DNA of 64,000 nucleotides from Burkholderiales bacterium (GTDB lineage Bacteria > Pseudomonadota > Gammaproteobacteria > Burkholderiales > Nitrosomonadaceae): positions 186,001 through 250,000 of the forward strand of contig JACKLR010000002.1 of NCBI GenBank assembly GCA_024235795.1, read 5' to 3'. Below, piece by piece: positions 43,712 to 53,640 of this stretch. A program made the position numbers and the translations under genes. The notes beneath the pieces were generated by a model. That model saw only the letters and a list, made by a program, of their open reading frames with translations, did not search any database and was not told the DNA's origin. The first letter of the stretch is position 1. Each line of letters begins with the position of its first letter.

Positions 43712-46315
43712 ATGCGTTTTGACAAATTAACTACAAAATTTCAGCAGGCGCTGGCCGATGCGCAAAGTATTGCGGTGGGGCAGGATCATGCCTATATTGA
43801 ACCCGGCCACCTGCTGCTCGCATTACTGCAGCAGGATGATGGTGCAACAGTTTCGTTATTGCAGCGTTGTGGGACAAACGTTGCCCCGTTACGCGATGCC
43901 CTGAAAGAAAACATTCAACGTTTACCCAAGATTGAAGGAACTGGCGGTGAAGTCAATCTGTCGCGGAATCTGGCCAACCTGCTCAATCTGGCAGATAAAG
44001 AAGCGCAAAAACGCGGAGACCAGTTTATTGCTTCGGAAATGTTTTTGCTGGCATCGCTCAAGGACAAGGGCGAAACCGGCGCATTGTTGAAAGAACACGG
44101 CGCCAGTTACGAAGCATTGGAACAAGCGATTATTGCTGTACGAGGCGGCGAACAGGTCGATAGTGCGGAAGCTGAAAGCAGCCGGGAAGCGCTTAAAAAG
44201 TATACGCTTGATCTGACCGAACGCGCCCGCCAGGGCAAACTGGATCCCGTCATCGGCCGTGACGATGAAATTCGCCGCGCCATACAGGTATTACAGCGGC
44301 GCACGAAAAACAATCCGGTTTTAATCGGTGAACCCGGTGTTGGGAAAACCGCCATAGTGGAAGGTCTGGCGCAGCGGATTATTCACGGCGAAGTGCCTGA
44401 GAATTTGAAAAACAAACGCGTGTTGTCGCTGGATATGGCTGCATTGCTTGCGGGTGCCAAATATCGCGGCGAATTCGAAGAACGACTGAAATCTGTGCTA
44501 AAAGAACTGGCACAGGATGAAGGCAATACCATAGTCTTTATTGATGAGCTGCATACCATGGTGGGCGCCGGTAAGGCTGAAGGCGCCATGGATGCCGGCA
44601 ATATGCTCAAGCCTGCATTGGCGCGTGGCGAACTGCATTGTGTAGGTGCAACGACACTGGATGAGTATCGCAAATATATTGAAAAAGATGCTGCGCTGGA
44701 AAGAAGATTCCAGAAAGTTCTGGTAGAGGAGCCGACTGTGGATGCGACCATTGCTATTTTGCGTGGCTTGCAGGAAAAATATGAAGTCCATCATGGGGTA
44801 GACATTACGGATCCAGCTATCGTTGCTGCAGCCGAATTATCCAATCGTTATATTACGGACCGTTTTCTCCCTGACAAGGCAATAGACCTGATAGACGAGG
44901 CGGCAGCGCGTATCCGTATGGAAATTGATTCCAAGCCGGAAGCGATGGACAAACTCGACAGGCGTCTTATACAGCTCAAGATTGAGCGTGAGGCGATTAA
45001 AAAGGAACAGGACGAAGCATCACTTAAACGGCTTCAGCTGTTAGAGGAAGAAATCGCGCAAAAAGAACGCGAATACGCTGATTTGGAAGAAATCTGGAAA
45101 ACGGAAAAATCCCAGATTCAGGGTTCCCAGCAGGTCAAAGAGGAAATCGAGAAAGTTAAGTTGGAGATAGACGCAGCTACACGTAAAGGCGATTGGCAGA
45201 AAGTATCCGAATTGCAGTACGGGCGTCTACCGCAGCTGGAATCACAATTGAAGTCACAGGAAGACTCTAAGCAAAAGGCCGAAACCCAGAAACTCAAATT
45301 ACTGCGTACTCAAGTTGGCGCCGAAGAAATTGCGGAAGTTGTCTCGCGGGCGACTGGGATCCCGGTTTCCAAGATGATGCAGGGTGAACGTGAAAAACTG
45401 CTGTTTATGGAAAGCAAGTTGCATGAGCGGGTTGTTGGTCAGGATGAAGCCGTGCGCCTGATTTCGGACGCGATACGCCGTTCACGCGCCGGTCTGGCCG
45501 ATCCAAACCGTCCCTATGGCTCGTTCTTGTTTCTTGGGCCCACCGGTGTCGGCAAGACTGAGTTATGCAAGGCGCTGGCCGGTTTTCTGTTTGATTCTGA
45601 AGACCACCTGATTCGTGTGGATATGTCCGAGTTCATGGAAAAGCATTCCGTAGCGCGCTTGATTGGCGCACCGCCGGGCTATGTGGGGTACGAGGAAGGC
45701 GGCTATCTGACGGAAATTGTGCGCAGAAAACCCTATGCAGTCATTCTTCTGGATGAGGTTGAAAAAGCGCATCCGGATGTGTTCAATGTGTTGCTGCAAG
45801 TGCTCGACGATGGCCGCATGACCGACGGTCAGGGCAGAACAGTCGATTTCAAGAATACGGTTATCGTCATGACTTCAAATCTGGGTTCGCATATGATTCA
45901 GGAAATGCATGGACAGGATTACCGGATGATTAAGGATGCGGTAATGGGCGAGGTCAAGACACATTTCCGTCCGGAATTTGTCAATCGTATTGACGAAGTG
46001 GTCGTGTTTCACGCGCTTGATGAGAAGCATATCAAATCGATTGCACAGATACAGTTACAGTATCTTGAGAAAAGACTGGCTGCTCTAGATATGCATTTGC
46101 GGGTTAGCGAGGCTGCGCTTGCCGAGTTGTCTCAAGTCGGTTTTGACCCTGTTTTTGGTGCGCGCCCACTTAAACGGGCGATTCAGGCGCAAATTGAAAA
46201 TCCGCTGGCCAAGGAAATTCTCGAAGGGCATTTTGCGGCCAAAGATACAATTATGGTTGATTATGTGAGCGATGCCATGCAGTTTTCCAAGTCTGGTCAG
46301 AATAACAGTGCATAA
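43712..46315 (+). CDS. clpB: ATP-dependent chaperone ClpB
   Basis: An 867-residue hexameric disaggregase that, with DnaK, resolubilises aggregated proteins. The N-domain (to about 145) begins [23 protein letters not shown]-1 has Walker [10 protein letters not shown] near residue 205. A coiled-coil M-domain lies from about 400 to 520, and AAA-2 has GPTGVGKTE near 605. The arginine-finger and sensor segments ([14 protein letters not shown]) are intact. There is no LGF/IGL loop for ClpP, as expected. The ATG at 43712 follows GGGAGA. Regulation is by heat shock, judged from the promoter. Confidence 0.97.
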   Translation: MRFDKLTTKFQQALADAQSIAVGQDHAYIEPGHLLLALLQQDDGATVSLLQRCGTNVAPLRDALKENIQRLPKIEGTGGEVNLSRNLANLLNLADKEAQKRGDQFIASEMFLLASLKDKGETGALLKEHGASYEALEQAIIAVRGGEQVDSAEAESSREALKKYTLDLTERARQGKLDPVIGRDDEIRRAIQVLQRRTKNNPVLIGEPGVGKTAIVEGLAQRIIHGEVPENLKNKRVLSLDMAALLAGAKYRGEFEERLKSVLKELAQDEGNTIVFIDELHTMVGAGKAEGAMDAGNMLKPALARGELHCVGATTLDEYRKYIEKDAALERRFQKVLVEEPTVDATIAILRGLQEKYEVHHGVDITDPAIVAAAELSNRYITDRFLPDKAIDLIDEAAARIRMEIDSKPEAMDKLDRRLIQLKIEREAIKKEQDEASLKRLQLLEEEIAQKEREYADLEEIWKTEKSQIQGSQQVKEEIEKVKLEIDAATRKGDWQKVSELQYGRLPQLESQLKSQEDSKQKAETQKLKLLRTQVGAEEIAEVVSRATGIPVSKMMQGEREKLLFMESKLHERVVGQDEAVRLISDAIRRSRAGLADPNRPYGSFLFLGPTGVGKTELCKALAGFLFDSEDHLIRVDMSEFMEKHSVARLIGAPPGYVGYEEGGYLTEIVRRKPYAVILLDEVEKAHPDVFNVLLQVLDDGRMTDGQGRTVDFKNTVIVMTSNLGSHMIQEMHGQDYRMIKDAVMGEVKTHFRPEFVNRIDEVVVFHALDEKHIKSIAQIQLQYLEKRLAALDMHLRVSEAALAELSQVGFDPVFGARPLKRAIQAQIENPLAKEILEGHFAAKDTIMVDYVSDAMQFSKSGQNNSA

Positions 46316-46460
46316 TCTGTTTTTGAGAAAATAAATTTTTACACGCGAAGCAATGGCATAATGGATGGCGGATGCATCAAAGAATCGGTGATATTCCGGG
46401 AAAGCATATCTGCATGATCAGTTTCAGGTAAAATATACAATTTTCACTGGATAGATAGTC

Positions 46461-47348
46461 ATGTTTAAAGGTAGCCTGGTTGCCATCGTGACACCGATGT
46501 TTGAAGATGGCAAATTAGACCTGGAAAGCTTTCGTGCCCTTATCGACTTTCATATAGAGCAGGGCACTGACGGCATTGTTGTTGTCGGTACGACAGGTGA
46601 ATCGCCAACTGTAGACTTTGAAGAACATCATCTGTTGATGCAAACTGCAGTTGATCATTCAGCCGGTCGTATTCCCATTATTGCCGGTACAGGTGCAAAT
46701 TCAACGCGGGAAGCTATCGATTTGTCTGTTTATGCAAAAGATTCAGGCGTTGATGCTTGTCTGTCTGTAGCGCCCTATTACAACAAGCCGACCCAGGAAG
46801 GGTTGTATCAGCATTTCAAGGCGATTGCTGAGGCGGTTGATATTCAACACATTCTATACAACGTGCCGGGTAGAACCGTGGCCGATATCGCCAATGAGAC
46901 CACCCTGCGGTTGGCGCAAATTCGAAATATTATCGGCATCAAGGATGCAACAGGGGATATCGGGCGTGGAAGCGATTTACTGCGCCGGGCACCGGCCGAT
47001 TTTTTGATATTCAGTGGCGATGATATCAGTGCATTAGCGTTAATGCTGCTTGGCGGGCATGGCGTTATTTCCGTGACCGCTAATGTTGCGCCCCGACAAA
47101 TGCATGAAATGTGTAAGGCCGCAATAACCGGTGATTTTAAAACGGCCAGGGAGATTAATAACAGACTCATGCGATTGCATACAGACCTGTTTGTTGAGGC
47201 GAATCCGATTCCGGTTAAATGGACGGTTGCTGAAATGGGACTTATAGGAAAAGGAATTCGTTTGCCGTTAACCCCATTTTCTGATCAGCATCATCAACTT
47301 GTCCGGGAAGCCATGCATTTGGCGCAGATACAGGATTTAAAGGAATAA
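46461..47348 (+). CDS. dapA: 4-hydroxy-tetrahydrodipicolinate synthase
   Basis: A 295-residue TIM-barrel enzyme condensing pyruvate with aspartate semialdehyde, the first committed step to lysine and diaminopimelate. [16 protein letters not shown] holds the conserved Thr pair, [15 protein letters not shown] the catalytic Tyr and Arg, and [14 protein letters not shown] the Schiff-base Lys. It supplies the substrate line for DapD/DapC encoded at 26-28 kb. bamC begins two bases after its stop. Confidence 0.96.
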   Translation: MFKGSLVAIVTPMFEDGKLDLESFRALIDFHIEQGTDGIVVVGTTGESPTVDFEEHHLLMQTAVDHSAGRIPIIAGTGANSTREAIDLSVYAKDSGVDACLSVAPYYNKPTQEGLYQHFKAIAEAVDIQHILYNVPGRTVADIANETTLRLAQIRNIIGIKDATGDIGRGSDLLRRAPADFLIFSGDDISALALMLLGGHGVISVTANVAPRQMHEMCKAAITGDFKTAREINNRLMRLHTDLFVEANPIPVKWTVAEMGLIGKGIRLPLTPFSDQHHQLVREAMHLAQIQDLKE

Positions 47349-47349
47349 A

Positions 47350-48498
47350 ATGTCAAAAATACGGCGGCAAAATGTAATCATCTCCTTGATCGTAATGATG
47401 CTTTTAATGATGGTTCCGGGGTGCACTTTGTTTCCAGAGCATAAACAAATCGATTATAAATCTGCTGGTAAAATGCCACCACTGGATGTGCCGCCCGATT
47501 TGATAACCCCTACAACTGATGAACGCTATTCCATACCGGATACAGCTTCAGGGAGCGCGACCTTCTCCACCTATAGCAATGAAAGTGGAATTCGGCCTGC
47601 TGCCGGTACATCAACGTTGCTGCCAATATCGGTGCAAAACGTTCATATTGAGCGAGCAGGCACACAGCGTTGGCTGGTTGTTCCGCAACCGCCCGAGGCT
47701 GTCTGGCCTGTCGTCAAAGAATTCTGGCAGGAATTGGGCTTTCTCATCAAACAGGAAATACCGGAAGCTGGGATCATGGAAACGGACTGGGCTGAGAACC
47801 GTGCCAAAATACCGCAGGATCCGATCCGCAACGTTCTTTCGAAATTTCTGGATTTTATTTACTCGACGGCCGAACGCGATAAATTCCGAACGCGACTAGA
47901 GCGTACCGAAATGGGAACGACAGAAATCTATATTAGCCACCGTGGCATGGATGAAGTATTGGAAGGGGGCGCTACAAATCGCTCTGTCTGGCAGCCGCGG
48001 CGATCTGACCCGGAACTAGAAGCCGAAATGCTGGCCCGTTTGATGATGCGTTATGGCGTAGAAGAAGAACAAGCCAGACTAGAATTGGCCGCTTCTGGCG
48101 GTAGTACTCAGGAAAGAGCATTTATCGACAGAGAAACCGGTAATACACTAATCGTCAATGAAGCATTTGATCGATCATGGCGGCGTGTCGGCCTTGCGCT
48201 GGATCGTATTGGCTTTACGGTCGAGGACCGTAATCGGATCGACGGTATTTATTTCGTTCGGTATGTTAACCCCGATGCTGACAGTTTTAAGAAAGGGGAT
48301 GATGAAGGTCTATTGTCAGGAATCATGTTCTGGAGAAGTAAAGATAATGTCGATGCCAGGGCAGCTAAATATAGAATTCTCGTCAAGGAAATAGGCACCA
48401 GTACCAGTCGTGTTACCTTATTGAATGAAGACGATACGCCTGTTAGCCAAACTGTTGAGAATAGTATTCTGCAATTATTGTATGAACAGTTGAAGTAA
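47350..48498 (+). CDS. bamC: outer-membrane assembly lipoprotein BamC
   Basis: A 382-residue lipoprotein (lipobox VPGC, C25) of the beta-barrel assembly machine. The long unstructured lasso follows the lipid site (YKSAGKMPPLDVPPDL). Two helix-grip domains occupy about 100-215 and 265-382. The order dapA-bamC is conserved across beta- and gammaproteobacteria, which supports the call even where the sequence is divergent. A terminator follows about 85 bases after the stop. Confidence 0.93.
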   Translation: MSKIRRQNVIISLIVMMLLMMVPGCTLFPEHKQIDYKSAGKMPPLDVPPDLITPTTDERYSIPDTASGSATFSTYSNESGIRPAAGTSTLLPISVQNVHIERAGTQRWLVVPQPPEAVWPVVKEFWQELGFLIKQEIPEAGIMETDWAENRAKIPQDPIRNVLSKFLDFIYSTAERDKFRTRLERTEMGTTEIYISHRGMDEVLEGGATNRSVWQPRRSDPELEAEMLARLMMRYGVEEEQARLELAASGGSTQERAFIDRETGNTLIVNEAFDRSWRRVGLALDRIGFTVEDRNRIDGIYFVRYVNPDADSFKKGDDEGLLSGIMFWRSKDNVDARAAKYRILVKEIGTSTSRVTLLNEDDTPVSQTVENSILQLLYEQLK

Positions 48499-48581
48499 AA
48501 TAAAACGCTTAGCCCATGGGATGGATTCCTCTACACTAACGGGCATATCCATTGGTCATTGGCATTGGGTTAGCCTGGAAT

Positions 48582-48608
48582 AAAAAAACCGCCAACGGGC
48601 GGTTTTTT
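48582..48608 (+). terminator. rho-independent terminator after bamC
   Basis: CCGCC and GGCGG enclose a four-base AACG loop, with A-run before and six T after. It probably ends the dapA-bamC message and may also serve the convergent lipoprotein. Confidence 0.85.
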
Positions 48609-48649
48609 ATGATGACTTCATATAAAGAATATATGAGGTTTTTTTTCTT

Positions 48650-48790
48650 TTATTCTTTATTTTTTTCAGCTTCAGCAATAGCTTTTTCAAAGTTTTCTTG
48701 TTCAGTGACGGGCAGCGCTTGTCCGCCAGGGCCACCGCATGCTGCTAAAAAGAAAGAAGCCAAAACCAATGCTAGAAGAGTTTGTTTCAT
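48650..48790 (-). CDS. 46-residue lipoprotein of unknown function
   Basis: The start at 48790 (MKQTLLALVLASFFLAACGG) has AAGGA upstream and gives a complete lipoprotein signal with lipobox LAAC. The mature part, about 28 residues, begins GGPGGQALPV and ends in a short charged helix (NFEKAIAEAEKNKE). A longer frame to 48859 has no ribosome site and would spoil the signal. It resembles the lipoprotein at 52150-52299 in its CGG beginning. Confidence 0.65.
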   Translation of the reverse strand: MKQTLLALVLASFFLAACGGPGGQALPVTEQENFEKAIAEAEKNKE

Positions 48791-48993
48791 TATTGAATTT
48801 TCCTTATAAAAGTTAAAAGTCCGAGAACAAAGCAGCAACCTATATCGAATTAAATCCAAATACTCAGCAGTTTAATCAATAATATCTTTCATTAATGATC
48901 GATATATTCATGCTACCCTGCCTAGTATAAATCTTTTAGGAGCAATATACTACCCAGAAGTGGATCCCAATTTTTGGACAGATAGCTTAGGAG

Positions 48994-49140
48994 TTATTTT
49001 CCCATGTGCCAAACTATCTCTTGTCGCTTGATGAAATCATAATAGACCTGATCGGGTGTGGTTTTCATGGTCTGATGTTTCCGGTTTGCATTGTATAACT
49101 GGAATATTCTGCTAGCTACTGCTTGGCTTCCGGAGCCATT
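48994..49140 (-). pseudogene. IS3-family transposase, C-terminal remnant
   Basis: The open piece ends IFQLYNANRKHQTMKTTPDQ, then VYYDFIKRQE. This is the Y-N-x-x-R-x-H-Q ... T-P-x-x-x-Y end of IS3/IS150 orfB integrases. Everything upstream, including the DDE residues, is missing. GGATCCCAATTTTTGGACAG at 48962-48981, just outside, is probably the remains of a terminal repeat. Confidence 0.6.
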
Positions 49141-49277
49141 TCATAATTCATTTGCAAGATGTTTTGTTTACTGTTACGAATATTGGGCGCGATATCTTCA
49201 AGTGTATTGGCGTGGATTTATAATACGATAATCGATATGACAGTGTGAGTCAAACAAGCGCCATCCGAGTGGCTTGC

Positions 49278-51560
49278 TTATGACTGAGTAAGCGAAAAAC
49301 CCAAGTTATCCATGATTAATACGCCATGATCCGTTTTATTGAAAATAAACTTTATCGAATGAAGCTTACCGAATTTCTCCATGTCGCCATCAAAATCAGT
49401 CAATGGGTATTCGAATGATTCTAGCGATGGTTCCCAGCTGTCACCCCAATATTTGTTCAAAGATTTTAATTTCATAAAATTGATTTTCAGCCTCGGGGCA
49501 ATTTTCTTGATTGCGTCGGAAGAAATACTTAATCGGTTATTCTGCGCATCTGTCAATTGAATGGTAAAGTTAAGCTCGGCTTTACCATCATCATTGAGAT
49601 CATTTTCTCCAGTATAATTTCCTTTATTGTTAACTCCCAGTTCTCCAGGGTTCCCAGCCGCCATGGATAACAATAACGATTCAATTTTCTGAAGATCTAT
49701 AGGATTATCCAGGATTATTTCGTAGCTCTTATTATGCCTCTCGGCATCTGCTCTTGAATCCCAACCCAGAATCAGAGCGTTATTCTCCTGGGTGTTCATA
49801 TCCCTAAACTGCAGCGGTTCTTCTCGCCATATTTTTAGATTCAGCGCTTCAATGCTTCCCAATTTTGCTGTAGTCAAGTCGATATCTTCTTCAAAATCGG
49901 CGATAACCAGTTTATTTGAATCTTTGAAATTATTGAGATAAATCGTTGACGGCATCCAGTCCCGGATAATGGATGCATTTTTGAATATCGGCAAATATTC
50001 CTTCCTGAGATTTAAAACTGTTTCTGCAAATGCTGAAATATATACTTTTGCTACCTGCCTTTGTTCTTCGGCTGCGATGACCGAATTGACATCGAGTAAC
50101 CAGCTAAAGGGCAGCTTGAGGTCTTTCTCTCCCCATACAGTATTGAATTGACTATGGTTCGCCCGATGTATATACAAACCGGCATTGAACCAGTAATTGT
50201 TGTCGGTAAATTCTATGCGTTGATACTGGCGTAAACCGAAAAAACTGGCTTGATCACTGTCATACGATCCATGCAGACTTAGATAGTTGATATTTTCCAG
50301 CGTCATTCGTCGGAAATACCGCTCATCTGTCGGTGCAATCTCGACGATCCCCATTATGTTGAAATTAAAATCAAATTCAAGATTCGCATTATCCGGAAAA
50401 AAGGAAAGTGCATTAAACGATGCCGCTATAGCAACGGCCTCGCCACCTCTGCTATGTCCGATTAAAATAATTTCGTCTATTTTGATTTTTCCAAACAAAT
50501 CATGAAGTTTGTCTTGATTCCAGGTTCTCCATTGTTCCAGATGTTTCAGTAATAACCATCCTCGCACCGGCATTTCCTGACCTCTGAAATCACCCGACCA
50601 GGTTGCATTAACAAAATTCTGGTCGACAGAAACAGCAATGAATCCCCGGCTCGCAAGTAATTCTCCCAGATAGGCGTAGCCTTGATCCGAGAATTTCTCC
50701 ATGCTGCTGTTGCCATGCACAATAAGAATTAATGGAAACGGTCCTTCACCTTCCGGCATCCATACTCTTCCATTGATCGGAAATTCATCCAGACCGAATC
50801 CCCAGAATTTTTCACGCCATTTTGCTTTCGATCCTACCCAGGCATAAAGTATCGATGAAGCATCGACAGGTTCTGTACGATATTGGGCATGATTTCGGAA
50901 TTCGAGTCTTTGCTTGTCCGTACCACTGCCATAGGTGAAATGCCTGACAGAAAAATACCCGGTCAAGGATGGGTTTTCGATATCGGTCAATTGAGAAACA
51001 TTAATTTGTTGAAAGGCCGTACCAGACTGATTATCCCCTTTCGATGTCATCCAGTGAATACCGTAAATATCAATCCCCAGTCCCACGGTAAACAACATGA
51101 CGTAGGGCCAGACCAGCCGGAATGGTTTTTTGAGCGGCTTGTTGTTAATGAAATAATTCAGCGATCCAAAAATAAAAACCTGTGCGATAACACCCAAGCT
51201 TATTACAGAATAATATACCGATTCCGGAAAGAAAAATCCGCCTTCCGGAAAGAAAAATCCGCCTAGTCTGATGAGATATAAAGAAGCAAAAGCGGCGAGT
51301 AGAATTGCAAATAGCGAGACGGGAATTTTGTTGAGGCCAAGTTGCAGACCGGTAAACAGAAAACGGAAGAATATAAACAGCAGGAATGATGCAAGCGCAA
51401 AAGCTGCGCCCATCAGATAAGAGTTGATCGCGGTATCAAAAAAATAACCGCCCAGAAAGGCTATGAATAGAATCAGAACAACAATTCCATTCAGCGCGCC
51501 AGCCCAGAATACGTTATCAGGATGACTTTGCAAATGAGTATGCTTCAGAAAACTTTTCAC
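49278..51560 (-). CDS. large membrane-anchored alpha/beta hydrolase
   Basis: A 760-residue protein. About five membrane helices fill the first 190 residues (GIVVLILFIAFLGGYFF, AAFALASFLLFIFFRFLF, SLFAILLAAFASLYLIRLGG, VISLGVIAQVFIFGSL, YVMLFTVGLGIDIYG). A hydrolase domain follows at about 270-480: LILIVHGNSSMEKF (oxyanion) and ILIGHSRGGEAVA (Ser in GHSRG). The last 200 residues are a beta-rich domain. It resembles dienelactone/chlorophyllase-type hydrolases on a membrane base. The substrate is unknown. A 21-base tandem duplication doubles GGFFFPE after helix three. Confidence 0.7.
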   Translation of the reverse strand: MKSFLKHTHLQSHPDNVFWAGALNGIVVLILFIAFLGGYFFDTAINSYLMGAAFALASFLLFIFFRFLFTGLQLGLNKIPVSLFAILLAAFASLYLIRLGGFFFPEGGFFFPESVYYSVISLGVIAQVFIFGSLNYFINNKPLKKPFRLVWPYVMLFTVGLGIDIYGIHWMTSKGDNQSGTAFQQINVSQLTDIENPSLTGYFSVRHFTYGSGTDKQRLEFRNHAQYRTEPVDASSILYAWVGSKAKWREKFWGFGLDEFPINGRVWMPEGEGPFPLILIVHGNSSMEKFSDQGYAYLGELLASRGFIAVSVDQNFVNATWSGDFRGQEMPVRGWLLLKHLEQWRTWNQDKLHDLFGKIKIDEIILIGHSRGGEAVAIAASFNALSFFPDNANLEFDFNFNIMGIVEIAPTDERYFRRMTLENINYLSLHGSYDSDQASFFGLRQYQRIEFTDNNYWFNAGLYIHRANHSQFNTVWGEKDLKLPFSWLLDVNSVIAAEEQRQVAKVYISAFAETVLNLRKEYLPIFKNASIIRDWMPSTIYLNNFKDSNKLVIADFEEDIDLTTAKLGSIEALNLKIWREEPLQFRDMNTQENNALILGWDSRADAERHNKSYEIILDNPIDLQKIESLLLSMAAGNPGELGVNNKGNYTGENDLNDDGKAELNFTIQLTDAQNNRLSISSDAIKKIAPRLKINFMKLKSLNKYWGDSWEPSLESFEYPLTDFDGDMEKFGKLHSIKFIFNKTDHGVLIMDNLGFSLTQS
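51222..51263. repeat. in-frame 21-bp tandem duplication inside the hydrolase gene
   Basis: TTCCGGAAAGAAAAATCCGCC occurs twice, back to back (51222-51242 and 51243-51263), adding a second GGFFFPE heptapeptide to the loop after the third membrane helix. Both copies are identical, so the event is recent. Confidence 0.85.
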
Positions 51561-51730
51561 TACTATATATTTTTATTTTATTTTATAAGTCATTTAATAT
51601 TTACTAGCCCGTGACCATAGTCCACTTTTGCTAGCAGTATATGGCAGGACGCACGGCGCGCTGGATGCGAGAAGACGAACAATGCAAGACTCGGCAAAAC
51701 CAGATACCGCAAAATTTCACCGCGCGTATC
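51561..51730. other. intergenic sequence upstream of the hydrolase
   Basis: AT-rich near the gene start, no gene seen. Probably holds the hydrolase promoter. Confidence 0.35.
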
Positions 51731-51789
51731 CTAGGGGCTGTTCTCAATGAGTGAACAGAAATAATTCACTCATTGAGAACAGCCCCTAG
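51731..51789. mobile_element. 59-bp near-perfect palindrome, minimal IS5-type element or footprint
   Basis: Arms 51731-51755 and 51765-51789 are exact reverse complements over 25 bases, with a nine-base spacer (CAGAAATAA). The outermost four bases are CTAG on both sides, matching the YTAR target duplication of IS5-family elements. The next bases GGGCTGTTCTCAATGAGTG would then be a terminal repeat. As RNA it would also act as a strong hairpin. Confidence 0.65.
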
Positions 51790-52149
51790 TACGCTATTAA
51801 TTTGATATTGCCGGCTTCAGTGTGCATGGCAAGGTGTGCCTTCAGGAAATAGTCGTTCTATTGCCAAAAGGCACACCGCATTTGGGCGATTTTTAGCTAG
51901 TGGGTGGATAAAGCGTTACGGGCAGGCGACCATTCAGGCATTACTCAGCTTGCCAGGGGATAATTGCAATGTCAATGACTTTGTCAAAAGATCTACTTTC
52001 TGTCTTTCTGTGAGACACGCTTGAATTCAATTACCCATGCCATTTCACATGGTGCCGGAATTGTAATGAAGAGAATTACTCCTGGTGTTGATCCTGAATA
52101 AAAACGGCTCCTGATACTAACAGGAGCCGTTTGATGGTTAATTAACCAA
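51790..52149. other. 360-bp region without a convincing gene
   Basis: One plus-strand frame (51836-52024) reads MPSGNSRSIAKRHTAFGRFL and then ASGWIKRYGQATIQALLSLP. It has no ribosome site and no recognised family. It might be a gene fragment cut by the palindromic element or chance. GGCTCCTGATACTAACAGGAGCC (52109-52131) is a ten-pair hairpin followed by GTTTGATGG, a weak terminator candidate just downstream of the small lipoprotein. Confidence 0.35.
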
Positions 52150-52299
52150 TTATTGCTTGCCGGCGGGAGCGCCCAGTCTTTCACCTGATTCAGGATCTTC
52201 ATACAAGCTTGGTGGATATTGACCTGGTTTTCCTTCACCGCCACCGCAACCGACTAAAAACAGCGCAAATAATGCTGCAATAAACAAAGAGTATTTCAT
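52150..52299 (-). CDS. 49-residue lipoprotein of unknown function
   Basis: The start at 52299, with AGGAG about nine bases upstream, gives MKYSLFIAALFALFLVGCGG and lipobox LVGC. The mature part is short and polar (GEGKPGQYPPSLYEDPESGE, then RLGAPAGKQ) and lacks any known domain. It shares the Cys-Gly-Gly start and size with the protein at 48650 and the size with that at 25261. A hairpin follows the stop. Confidence 0.7.
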   Translation of the reverse strand: MKYSLFIAALFALFLVGCGGGEGKPGQYPPSLYEDPESGERLGAPAGKQ

Positions 52300-52467
52300 G
52301 TTTAAAATCTCCTATTTTTAAAAAATTTATGACGAATTAAATTTATGTTAAACAGCTCTTCTGTCCTTCTCATATTGAAAGACCATAAACTTAATACCAG
52401 ATTAAAATAGCGCTGTCTAGTATCTTTTGATAAAAGTTGAGTGGAATTTTTTCTGAACCAAATGTTG

Positions 52468-53640
52468 CTAAATGGAATCTGTGATAACTACATAGCCATT
52501 AACATACCATTGATAAAGGATTTTTCCAGTTTCATCATCCGAATGATTTTTGGAAAAAAGATTTTGACGATAAATTAGTCTGGATAAATTTTTTTTTGCT
52601 GGTTGGCTGACTTTGTACGTTTCCCCATTCAAGAAGATTTGATGGCGACTCGTCAACATTCGGCTTTTTAAATTCAGTTGAATATTTTTTTCACGGATCG
52701 TTTTTATGAATTTTTTGAATGAAAGTGGATACGCGGGACGGTCGAAAAAAATATGCGACTTGGGTTCCGTCAAATAGATACCCAGAAAATCTTCGACATC
52801 TGATGCATTCCATTTGATTTTTTGCAAAATTGCACGTGCCTGCTGCCGCATCTCACGGCTTATTTCCAATGGATTGGCTTGTTGCTTCAAGCCTGCGTCT
52901 GTGTACCTGCTATCAGTTTCCAGATTATCCTGTAGATAGTTCAAGAAATGAATAATCAATTCAAGGTGGCTGGGTGCGCGAAACCCTATGGAATAGGTCA
53001 TGCAGGCATCCACGGCGATGCCGTGATGTGCATAATTGGGCGGAAGGTAGAGCATGTCGCCGGGTTCCAGTAGCCATGTTTGTTCTGCTTTGAAATTTTG
53101 CAGAATTTTAAGGGGCGCGTTGGCGAGCAGTTTTGGATCATAATCTGCAGCAATTTCCCAGCGCCGGCGGCCAGGCCCTTGCAACAGGAATACGTCATAG
53201 GAGTCATAGTGAGGCCCGATGCCACCGCCAGCAGGGGCGTAACTCACCATCAGATCATCCATGCGGGCAAAGGGAATAAAGCTGAATTTCAGTAATAAAT
53301 CATAGGCCGAAGGCAAAAAATGATTGACATCCTGTACCAGTAATGACCATTTGCCCTCAGGTAAGCGGGAAAAATCCCGGTTTGTCAGCGGCCCATGTTT
53401 TAATTCCCATTGTCTGTTGTTTTTGATGGCCAGGCGCGATTGTACTTCATCATTTTTGGCCAGTTGAACGAGTTCCTGACGGGTGAGCAATCCTTTAAAA
53501 CCGGGCAAGGCCTTGCGCACCAGCAGCGGTTTTTTTTGCCAGTACTCCTGTAGAAATTCATCAGGCGTAAGGTTGCCCAGAGAAATATAAGGTATGGGCG
53601 TGTTAATGATCTGTCCCCCAAAGCTGTTGCAGGCGTTCAT
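52468..53640 (-). CDS. JmjC-type ribosomal protein hydroxylase, RoxA/YcfD-like
   Basis: A 390-residue Fe(II)/2-oxoglutarate oxygenase. The iron ligands are H144, D146 (IGPHYDSYDVF) and H205 or H206 (YLPPNYAHHGIAV). The opening FLQEYWQKKPLLVRKALPGF is the RoxA/Cupin_4 signature. E. coli YcfD hydroxylates an arginine of ribosomal protein L16. The ATG at 53640 is taken, as a start further upstream would run through most of the msrA end. Even so its first 12 codons overlap msrA. It forms a minus-strand run msrB-msrA-roxA, all dealing with oxidation chemistry. Confidence 0.88.
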   Translation of the reverse strand: MNACNSFGGQIINTPIPYISLGNLTPDEFLQEYWQKKPLLVRKALPGFKGLLTRQELVQLAKNDEVQSRLAIKNNRQWELKHGPLTNRDFSRLPEGKWSLLVQDVNHFLPSAYDLLLKFSFIPFARMDDLMVSYAPAGGGIGPHYDSYDVFLLQGPGRRRWEIAADYDPKLLANAPLKILQNFKAEQTWLLEPGDMLYLPPNYAHHGIAVDACMTYSIGFRAPSHLELIIHFLNYLQDNLETDSRYTDAGLKQQANPLEISREMRQQARAILQKIKWNASDVEDFLGIYLTEPKSHIFFDRPAYPLSFKKFIKTIREKNIQLNLKSRMLTSRHQIFLNGETYKVSQPAKKNLSRLIYRQNLFSKNHSDDETGKILYQWYVNGYVVITDSI

